Assembly (NCBI GenBank): GCA_937873805.1
Contig: CALMWO010000238.1
Coordinates: forward strand, 1-6,274
Length of the DNA: 6,274 bases
Source: an uncultured Hyphomonadaceae bacterium
GTDB taxonomy: Bacteria; Pseudomonadota; Alphaproteobacteria; Caulobacterales; Hyphomonadaceae
Direction of reading: 5' to 3'
Position numbers and translations under genes: made by a program. Within the stretch, counting starts at the first letter, position 1, and every line of letters begins with the position of its first letter. Below are positions 1-5,048 of this stretch, piece by piece. The notes beneath the pieces were generated by a model, which ran no database searches, was not told the DNA's origin, and worked only from the letters and a program-made list of their open reading frames with translations.

Positions 1-1
1 G

Positions 2-1543
2 CTGGAAGTCACCGAGATCCCGACCAACCGTCCGATCAAGCGGATCGACGAGGACGATGTCGTCTACCGGACGGGCAAAGAGAAATACAAGGCGATCATC
101 GCCGACATCCGCGACTGCGTGCGCCGCAAGCAGCCCGTGCTGGTAGGCACCGTCTCGATCGAGAAATCGGAAGTTCTCTCGAACCTCCTGTCGGTCGAGA
201 AGATCCCGCACCAGGTTCTCAACGCCCGCCACCACGAGCGCGAAGCCCACATCATCGCGCAGGCCGGCGTGCCGGGTAACATCACGGTCGCCACCAACAT
301 GGCCGGCCGCGGCACCGACATCCAGCTCGGCGGCAACCTCGAAATGCGCATCGAGGAAGAGACAGCCGAGAAGGTGAAAACGCTCGGCCGCGATCTCACC
401 GAGGAAGAAACCACAGCCCTGCACGCCGCCATCGGCGCCGACATCGCCGCCAAGCGCGCTGAAGCGCTGGCTGCTGGCGGCCTCTACGTGCTCGCCACCG
501 AACGCCACGAAAGCCGCCGCATCGACAACCAGCTGCGCGGCCGTACCGGCCGTCAGGGCGACCCGGGCCGCTCCAAATTCTACATCTGCCTTGAAGACGA
601 CCTGCTCCGCATCTTCGCCGCCGAACGCCTCGACAGCATCATGCGCAGCCTCGGCATCAAGGAAGACGAGGCCATCACCCACAAGTGGATGAACAAGGCG
701 CTCGAAACCTCGCAGAAGCGCGTCGAACAACGCAACTTCGACATCCGCAAGAACCTGCTGAAATTCGACGACGTCACCAACGACCAGCGCAAGGCGATCT
801 TCGAACAGCGCATCGAGTTCATGCGCGCCGCCAGCGTGGCCGACACCGTCAAGGAAATGCGCCACCAGCTGATCAACGACATGTGCCTGCGTCACATGCC
901 GGAGAAGGCGTACCAGGATCAGTGGAACATGGGCGAGCTCGAGGAAGAGATCGCCGACGTGCTGGGCATGACCGTGCCGGTGCGCGAATGGTCCGCCGAA
1001 GAAGGCGTCGCCACGGCCGAAGTCGCAACCAAGCTGGTTGAAGCCTCCGATGAATTTTACGCCCGCAAGACCGCCGCTGTCGGCGAGGAGCGTATGCGCT
1101 GGCTTGAAAAGCAGATCCTGCTTCAGGAAGTCGATACGCGCTGGCGTGAACACCTCTGGCATCTCGACCAGCTGCGTTCTGTCATCCACCTGCGTGGCTA
1201 CGCACAGCGCGATCCGCTGAACGAGTTCAAGAACGAAGCCTTCACGCTGTTCGAACGCCTGCTGAGCGATCTGCGCTCGGGCGTCACGCGCGTGCTGATG
1301 CGCGGCCAGTTCGTCACCGAGCAGCCTCCGGGCGCGACCTCGGGCGATGCGAACCAGCCGCCTCCGCAGCAGATGGCTTCGCGTCCGCAAGCAGCTCCGG
1401 CGCAAGCCGCACCGCCGCAACAACAGGCCAGCGCACCCCTCGCCGCCTGGGCTGCGACACCGCGCAATTCGCCCTGCCCCTGCGGCTCGGGCAAGCGCTA
1501 CAAGAATTGCCACGGCGATGTGAGCACTGCCGCGCGCGCTTAG
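2..1543 (+). CDS. secA: Protein translocase ATPase SecA, C-terminal part (5' end outside window)
   Basis: SecA is the cytoplasmic ATPase that pushes unfolded preproteins through SecYEG. The reading frame is open from base 2, so the 513 residues seen continue a gene starting upstream; by comparison with E. coli SecA (901 residues) about 400 N-terminal residues are missing, including the Walker A and DEAD-type nucleotide-binding motifs. Visible in order: the IPTNRP linker (residues 6-11); the second helicase domain with NMAGRGTD (99-106) and QLRGRTGRQGDPG (177-189), whose arginines act in ATP hydrolysis; the helical scaffold and wing regions, including the HLRGYAQRDP stretch (about 397-406) in the helical scaffold; then a Pro/Gln/Ala-rich linker (about 440-485). 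The SEC-C zinc tail CPCGSGKRYKNCHG has ligands C492, C494, C503 and H504 and is known to bind SecB and phospholipid. The internal GTG at 119 is not the start, since conserved SecA sequence continues before it. TAG stop is at 1541-1543. Confidence 0.98.
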   Translation: MEVTEIPTNRPIKRIDEDDVVYRTGKEKYKAIIADIRDCVRRKQPVLVGTVSIEKSEVLSNLLSVEKIPHQVLNARHHEREAHIIAQAGVPGNITVATNMAGRGTDIQLGGNLEMRIEEETAEKVKTLGRDLTEEETTALHAAIGADIAAKRAEALAAGGLYVLATERHESRRIDNQLRGRTGRQGDPGRSKFYICLEDDLLRIFAAERLDSIMRSLGIKEDEAITHKWMNKALETSQKRVEQRNFDIRKNLLKFDDVTNDQRKAIFEQRIEFMRAASVADTVKEMRHQLINDMCLRHMPEKAYQDQWNMGELEEEIADVLGMTVPVREWSAEEGVATAEVATKLVEASDEFYARKTAAVGEERMRWLEKQILLQEVDTRWREHLWHLDQLRSVIHLRGYAQRDPLNEFKNEAFTLFERLLSDLRSGVTRVLMRGQFVTEQPPGATSGDANQPPPQQMASRPQAAPAQAAPPQQQASAPLAAWAATPRNSPCPCGSGKRYKNCHGDVSTAARA

Positions 1544-1565
1544 ACTTCGCGACGCAGACAGATAG

Positions 1566-1601
1566 AAAGGCCCCGGAAGCGATCGCCTCCGGGGCCTTTT
1601 T
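1566..1601. terminator. Bidirectional intrinsic terminator between secA and the MFS gene
   Basis: A perfect 12-bp stem (1566-1577 pairs with 1588-1599, GC-rich core GGCCCCGG/CCGGGGCC) closes a 10-base loop. On the plus strand it ends in a run of five T (1597-1601), 22 bases after the secA stop, as expected for a Rho-independent terminator. The A-rich left arm gives TTTCT on the minus strand, so the same hairpin can also end the convergent transporter transcript, whose stop codon (1601-1603) shares base 1601 with it. The bidirectional role is inferred from symmetry and placement. Confidence 0.9.
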
Positions 1602-2905
1602 CATTCCGCCGCCGCCACCTCGTCCCGCCCCATCGGCTCCTCGCCGATGCCCATCAGATGCGGCGTCAGCAGCGGCGCAATGCCGAGCACCGCAATGCCG
1701 GCCCCCAGCATCACCGTGTTGGAAACGCCGATCGTCTCCGCCACCCACCCTGCAATCAGAATGGCGACGGTCATGCCAACGCCGTTGACCACCTGGTTGA
1801 ACCCATTGGCGCGCGCCAGCTCTTCCTCAGGCAGCAGTTTCTGCTGAAGGCTCACGGCGAGGATCGTGTAGATCATGATCCCGAAGTCGCCGAGGAATTG
1901 CTGCGCCACAAGGAACAGCAACGCCCATTCCTTGAACGCCGCCGCCGGTATCAACATCAGCAGGCCGACCACGCTGAAGCAGAACCCCGCTAGCACCGCT
2001 CGCCCATACCCGATCGCCTTCGCCAGCGGCCGCGCCGCCAGCGACCCCAGCAACGCGCTGAACCCGCCGACGGAAATCATGACGCCGATCACCGACGGCG
2101 CCATGTGCAGGTCGCGCAACAGGAACACCATCAGCGTGGCGAAGAAGAAGCCCGCCGAAATGTACCAGAAGAAGTTGCCCGTGATGATCGCCCGCATCGG
2201 ACGGCATCGCCAGATCGCGAAGAAGCCGACCACGATGTCGCTCTTCAACGTGGCCCACACAGACGGCTGCGAAACCATTTCAGCCTTCGCCTCGTCGCTC
2301 GCCTGCCCCTGCTGTTTGGGGATGCGCCACAGCCAGAACGCCGACCAGATGAAGGTGAGCGCATCCACTACCATCGCAATCGGCGCTGTCAGCAGGTCGA
2401 TCAGGACGCCCGCAGCCCCCGGCCCCGTCAGCTCGGCGATGGACTCCGTCGCCTGCAAGCGCGAGTTCGCCTCGACCAGATGATCCTGGCCGACAAGGCG
2501 CGGCAGGATCGCCACATCGGCGTTCTGGAACAGCGCACTCGCCCCGCCCACACCCGCCGCCAACAGGCACAGCAGAGGAAAGCTCAGCAGGTTGAAATAC
2601 CAGGCCAGCGGCACGGCAATGACGAGTGCGAAACGGACAAGGTCCATCGCCACCATCAGCCGCGTCTTGTTGGCCCGTTCGACAAACCCGCCGCCGAACA
2701 GCCCCGCCAGAACGTAAGGCGCATAGCTCAATGCCGAGAGGACAGCCGCCTCCCATGGCGTCACCAGCAGCACGCTCACCGCGATGATCGGGATGGCTGT
2801 GCGCGTAATCCGGCTGCCGAACGCAGACAGGATCTGCGCGGCCCAGAGCCGGTTGAAGTCAGCGTGTCGCCATAGCGGCGAGGAACGCCTCAGAAATTCG
2901 AACAT
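1601..2905 (-). CDS. MFS transporter, MFS_3/EntS-like efflux type
   Basis: This is a 434-residue inner-membrane protein with about a dozen hydrophobic segments, the usual length for a 12-helix major facilitator. Clear segments include residues 21-48, 53-75, 84-103, 106-126, 160-193, 240-262, 272-290, 302-323, 327-350 and 372-412, with a hydrophilic central loop at about 195-222. A motif-A-like GGGFVERANKTR (71-82) follows helix 2. LPRLVGQDHLVEAN (134-147) followed by a Gly/Pro-rich helix (about 161-170), echoed by LLPEEELARANGFN (357-370) in the second half, is typical of the MFS_3 group that includes the enterobactin exporter EntS and macrolide/tetracycline-type efflux pumps. Substrate cannot be inferred: no siderophore, drug-resistance or biosynthetic gene lies nearby. 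The ATG at 2905 is preceded by GGAAG with an 8-base spacer. The gene is convergent with secA and divergent from the DUF481 gene, so it is probably monocistronic. Family placement is by recognition, not search. Confidence 0.93.
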   Translation of the reverse strand: MFEFLRRSSPLWRHADFNRLWAAQILSAFGSRITRTAIPIIAVSVLLVTPWEAAVLSALSYAPYVLAGLFGGGFVERANKTRLMVAMDLVRFALVIAVPLAWYFNLLSFPLLCLLAAGVGGASALFQNADVAILPRLVGQDHLVEANSRLQATESIAELTGPGAAGVLIDLLTAPIAMVVDALTFIWSAFWLWRIPKQQGQASDEAKAEMVSQPSVWATLKSDIVVGFFAIWRCRPMRAIITGNFFWYISAGFFFATLMVFLLRDLHMAPSVIGVMISVGGFSALLGSLAARPLAKAIGYGRAVLAGFCFSVVGLLMLIPAAAFKEWALLFLVAQQFLGDFGIMIYTILAVSLQQKLLPEEELARANGFNQVVNGVGMTVAILIAGWVAETIGVSNTVMLGAGIAVLGIAPLLTPHLMGIGEEPMGRDEVAAAE

Positions 2906-2934
2906 TGGAATAGCTTCCGAAATGAGAGTCAGGC

Positions 2935-2955
2935 GCGCATGTCATCAACACGCGC
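2935..2955. promoter_or_regulatory. Operator-like inverted repeat upstream of the MFS gene
   Basis: GCGCATGT and ACACGCGC form an inverted repeat of 8-base arms with seven of eight positions matching, around a 5-base centre (CATCA). It ends 30 bases before the transporter ATG and overlaps the best -35-like element (TTGATG on the minus strand). Size and position suit a dimeric repressor of the TetR or MarR type, as often found ahead of efflux pumps, but no regulator gene is in the window. Such arms can arise by chance in GC-rich DNA. Confidence 0.3.
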
Positions 2956-3016
2956 AGCTAAGGCACATGATGCCAGGCCGGGCAGGTCCCCGGCGCGTAC
3001 TAGAGGGTGTTGACAC

Positions 3017-3154
3017 TCATAGGCGGCTCTCTCGAAGCAAGCGGGCGAGCTTCTGATCCGCTTCCTCACGCAAGTCAATCCGCTGGAACCAAGCTGCGCG
3101 GGCAAGCGCCGCCAGCATCCAAATGTTCCGGCGACGAATTCTTCTGTTTCGCAC
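3017..3154 (-). CDS. Doubtful small ORF (33-45 aa), possible microprotein or gene remnant
   Basis: A minus-strand frame in the gap encodes 45 residues from a GTG at 3154, or 33 residues from an ATG at 3118 (MLAALARAAWFQRIDL...), ending in TGA at 3017-3019. The predicted peptide is basic at the start (RNRRIRRRN) and then a charged amphipathic helix (LREEADQKLARLLRESRL), which reads more like protein than random translation. Against it, third-position GC is only about 64%, clearly below the surrounding genes, the Shine-Dalgarno sequence is weak (GGAAC before the ATG), and I recognise no family. It lies 111 bases upstream of the transporter on the same strand, so it could be a leader ORF or the decayed end of an older gene. 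Function unknown. Confidence 0.2.
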   Translation of the reverse strand: MRNRRIRRRNIWMLAALARAAWFQRIDLREEADQKLARLLRESRL

Positions 3155-3236
3155 CCGATAAATCGCGCCACCGCCAGATTGTCGTCACACTTGGCTTTAG
3201 GGTCACGCCCAGCCTGAACGCCTGTGTTCGTCGTCT

Positions 3237-3240
3237 GGAG
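3237..3240 (+). promoter_or_regulatory. Ribosome binding site that fixes the DUF481 gene start
   Basis: GGAG ends 10 bases before the GTG at 3251. An in-frame GTG at 3224 lies upstream of this site and would put nine non-signal residues ahead of an otherwise ideal signal peptide, so 3251 is preferred. Confidence 0.65.
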
Positions 3241-3250
3241 TTGTGTTCCC

Positions 3251-3982
3251 GTGAAACTTGTCCGTCTTGCTTCCCTCGCCGCCCTTGCCGCCGCGCCGGC
3301 TCTCCCCGCCATGGCGCAGACCGAAGACAAATGGACCGGCGAAGGCGCCTTCAACGCCGGCTTCACCACGGGCAACACCGAAACCCGCGATGCGGGCGTC
3401 GCCCTCAAGGCCAAGCACACCGGCGGGGAATGGACCCAGCTCGGCGAACTCGCCTTCGACTATGGCGACACGGATGAAGTCGAAACCCGCAATCGCATCT
3501 TCGCCGCCGGCCAGATCGACCGTTCCTTCGGAGAGCAATGGAGCGGCTATGCCCGCCTCACCGGCGAACGCGATCAGTTCTCGGGCTTCGAAAACCGCTA
3601 CTTCCTCGGCATCGGCGCGGCCTTCAAGGCCGTCGACCTGCCGACCACAAAGTGGACGCTGGAAGGCGGCCCCGGCTACAAGATCGACGAAGTCCGTGCG
3701 ACTGCAACGACGCTCGCCTCGACAGAAGAAAGCATAGGCGGCCGCGTCGCCTCGCGCTTCAGCCACGACTTCAACGAGCGCGTCAAATTCACCGACACGA
3801 CCGAAGTGGTCGCCTCAGACGCCTCGACGCAGGTTTCGAACAGCGCAGCGCTGACCGCCAATATCATCGGCAATCTCAGCGCCCGCGTGTCGCTCGACGT
3901 GCGCCACGACACGGACCCGCTGCCGGGCTTCGAGCCGACCGACACGGCCACCAAATTCTCGCTTGTCTACAAGATCGAGTAG
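3251..3982 (+). CDS. DUF481 family outer-membrane beta-barrel-type protein (YdiY-like)
   Basis: The product is a 243-residue exported protein of unknown function, near the length of E. coli YdiY (about 250). The GTG at 3251 gives a textbook Sec signal peptide: MKLVR, a hydrophobic Ala/Leu core (6-18) and the cleavage site A-M-A before Q23. The mature part alternates polar and hydrophobic residues with many aromatic and glycine positions, as in beta-barrels. Family hallmarks are the opening strand AGFTTGNTET (36-45), the central ERDQFSGFENRYFLGIG block (106-122), and EGGPGY (138-143). The C-terminal segment (about 208-243) ends in a hydrophobic strand, SLVYKIE. Location in the outer membrane is inferred from the family and signal peptide. 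It stands alone, divergent from the transporter and convergent with accA, and has no recognisable promoter or terminator of its own. Codon use matches its neighbours. Confidence 0.88.
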   Translation: MKLVRLASLAALAAAPALPAMAQTEDKWTGEGAFNAGFTTGNTETRDAGVALKAKHTGGEWTQLGELAFDYGDTDEVETRNRIFAAGQIDRSFGEQWSGYARLTGERDQFSGFENRYFLGIGAAFKAVDLPTTKWTLEGGPGYKIDEVRATATTLASTEESIGGRVASRFSHDFNERVKFTDTTEVVASDASTQVSNSAALTANIIGNLSARVSLDVRHDTDPLPGFEPTDTATKFSLVYKIE

Positions 3983-3991
3983 GGCGCGCGC

Positions 3992-4945
3992 TTACGCGAG
4001 ACCTTCACGGCCGATGGCGTAGAAACGCTCCTTGCGCTGCGCGCGCAGATCGTCCGGCGTCATGCCGGCAAGGGTTGCGAGCGCTGCCTCGATGGCGTCG
4101 CCCACGCTTTCGATCGCGTCCTTCGGGTTGCGATGTGCGCCGCCCATCGGCTCGGTGACGACAGCATCCACGATGCGGAACCTGGCCAGATCCTGCGCCG
4201 TGATCTTCATCGCCTCGGCGGTATCCTTCGCGCGCTTGGCGTCATGGAACAGGATGGAGGCCGCGCCTTCCGGCGAGATCACCGAATAGACAGCGTGCTC
4301 CATCATCAGCACTTTGTTCCCGGACGCCAGCGCCACTGCGCCGCCCGAACCGCCCTCGCCCACGATCACCGAGATCATCGGCGTATCCAGCGTCAGGCAC
4401 GCTTCGATCGCCCGCGCCAATGCTTCGGCCTGGCCACGTTCTTCGCCGCCCTTGCCCGGGAAGGCGCCTGACGTGTCGACCAGCGCAATCACCGGCAGGC
4501 TGAACCGTCCCGCCAGCTCCATCAGGCGCACAGCCTTGCGATAACCTTCCGGCTTGCCCATGCCGAAATTGTGCTTCAGGCGCGTCTGCGTATCGCGACC
4601 TTTCTCGTGGCCAATCACCACCACAGGCTTGCCGCGGAAGCGCGCGAGACCGCCAAGGATCGCGTCATCGTTCATGAACTTGCGATCACCCGCGAGCTCG
4701 ACGAATTCCTCGAACAGGCCGCCCACATAATCCATAAAGTGCGGCCGCTCCGGGTGGCGCGCGACCTGTGTTTTCTGCCAGGCATTGAGATGCGTGTAGA
4801 TGTGCTCGAGCTGCTTCTCGGCCTTCTCGCGCAGCTTGCCGACCTCGTCCTCGACGGTCGCGCCGCCGGTCGCTTCAAGCTCCGCGATCCGCTTTTCGAG
4901 GTCCGCAACGGGCTTCTCGAAATCGAGATAGGTGGCAACGGCCAT
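3992..4945 (-). CDS. accA: Acetyl-CoA carboxylase carboxyltransferase subunit alpha AccA
   Basis: AccA pairs with AccD to form the alpha2beta2 carboxyltransferase that moves CO2 from carboxybiotin on AccB to acetyl-CoA, making malonyl-CoA in the first committed step of fatty acid synthesis in the cytoplasm. The 317 residues match the E. coli length of 319. An N-terminal coiled helical part (DFEKPVADLEKRIAELE, 8-24) leads into HPERPHFMDYV (64-74), the GDRKF segment (87-90), KHNFGMGKPEGYRKA (124-138), GEERGQAEALARAIE (167-181), the oxyanion-hole loop GEGGSGGA (196-203) and ISPEGAASILF (223-233). All regions expected of an intact enzyme are present. The frame extends upstream to an ATG at 5062, but that would run into the GMC gene and add 39 unconserved residues. 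The ATG at 4945 has GGAG 7 bases before it and begins the conserved sequence. accD is not in the window. Confidence 0.97.
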   Translation of the reverse strand: MAVATYLDFEKPVADLEKRIAELEATGGATVEDEVGKLREKAEKQLEHIYTHLNAWQKTQVARHPERPHFMDYVGGLFEEFVELAGDRKFMNDDAILGGLARFRGKPVVVIGHEKGRDTQTRLKHNFGMGKPEGYRKAVRLMELAGRFSLPVIALVDTSGAFPGKGGEERGQAEALARAIEACLTLDTPMISVIVGEGGSGGAVALASGNKVLMMEHAVYSVISPEGAASILFHDAKRAKDTAEAMKITAQDLARFRIVDAVVTEPMGGAHRNPKDAIESVGDAIEAALATLAGMTPDDLRAQRKERFYAIGREGLA

Positions 4946-4952
4946 GGCAAGG

Positions 4953-4956
4953 CTCC
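4953..4956 (-). promoter_or_regulatory. Ribosome binding site that fixes the accA start
   Basis: GGAG on the minus strand lies 7 bases before the ATG at 4943-4945. It supports this internal start over the longer reading frame beginning at 5062. Confidence 0.75.
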
Positions 4957-4971
4957 GGCTGACGATGCGCG

Positions 4972-5000
4972 GAGATAGCGCCGGGCAGCCTGCCGGGCAA
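4972..5000 (-). promoter_or_regulatory. Candidate accA promoter, Caulobacter housekeeping type
   Basis: On the minus strand, TTGCCCG (5000-4994) and GCTATCTC (4979-4972) are 14 bases apart. The Caulobacter sigma-73 consensus, from memory, is TTGaCGS, 10-14 bases, GCTANAWC. The -10 box here differs at one position and the -35 box at two. Transcription would start near 4965, giving a short leader of about 20 bases that includes the ribosome site. The match is by eye, and the assignment assumes the host uses Caulobacter-like promoters. Confidence 0.5.
4980..4999 (-). repeat. 8-bp direct repeat inside the accA promoter spacer
   Basis: TGCCCGGC occurs twice in the same direction, separated by AGGC, with a 12-base period. 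The first copy overlaps the candidate -35 box and the second abuts the -10 box. It may be a regulator site or chance in GC-rich sequence. Confidence 0.4.
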
Positions 5001-5028
5001 GGTTCCGCGTCAGAAGCCTTTGAAATCA

Positions 5029-5040
5029 GGGCGAAAGCCC
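5029..5040 (-). terminator. Weak hairpin after the GMC gene
   Basis: GGGC and GCCC pair around a 4-base loop, 8 bases after the GMC stop codon, followed on the minus strand by TGATTTC. The 4-bp stem and broken T-run make this a poor intrinsic terminator; some read-through into accA is plausible. Confidence 0.2.
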
Positions 5041-5048
5041 GTCTGCAG

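Larger units (their letters stand above)
2906..3250. other. 345-base divergent intergenic region
   Basis: This gap lies between the start of the transporter (leftward) and the start of the DUF481 gene (rightward), so it must carry both upstream control regions. It looks less GC-rich than the genes around it, especially about 3120-3200. It contains an operator-like inverted repeat (2935-2955), a 6-bp GC hairpin without a T-run (2977-2982 with 2989-2994), a widely spaced imperfect inverted repeat (2922-2931 and 3011-3020), and a doubtful short minus-strand ORF (3017-3154). No convincing sigma-70 promoter pair is seen for either gene; the best leftward candidate is TTGATG about 40 bases before the transporter start with a poor -10 box. 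No tRNA or recognisable riboswitch is seen. Confidence 0.6.

Noticed and set aside
119..121. GTG as a start for a 474-residue protein
   Set aside because: The frame continues upstream to base 2 with recognisable SecA sequence (IPTNRP and following), so this is an internal valine codon.
1579..1586. GCGATCGC palindrome in the terminator loop, like the cyanobacterial HIP1 repeat
   Set aside because: No other sign of cyanobacterial origin; one copy in the loop of a hairpin in GC-rich DNA is easily chance.
2105..2875. Long plus-strand ORF (256 codons) opposite the MFS gene, and similar long antisense frames elsewhere
   Set aside because: Their translations are Arg/Gln/His/Pro-rich with no recognisable domain; they arise from codon bias on the opposite strand in GC-rich DNA.
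2977..2994. GCCGGG/CCCGGC hairpin as a terminator
   Set aside because: Neither side has a T-run, and no gene ends nearby on either strand.
3010..3015. Perfect TTGACA on the plus strand as a -35 box for the DUF481 gene
   Set aside because: No -10 box at any usual spacing, and it is about 235 bases from the gene start.
3224..3250. Upstream GTG start for the DUF481 gene
   Set aside because: It lies before the GGAG ribosome site and would add MFVVWSCVP ahead of a complete signal peptide.
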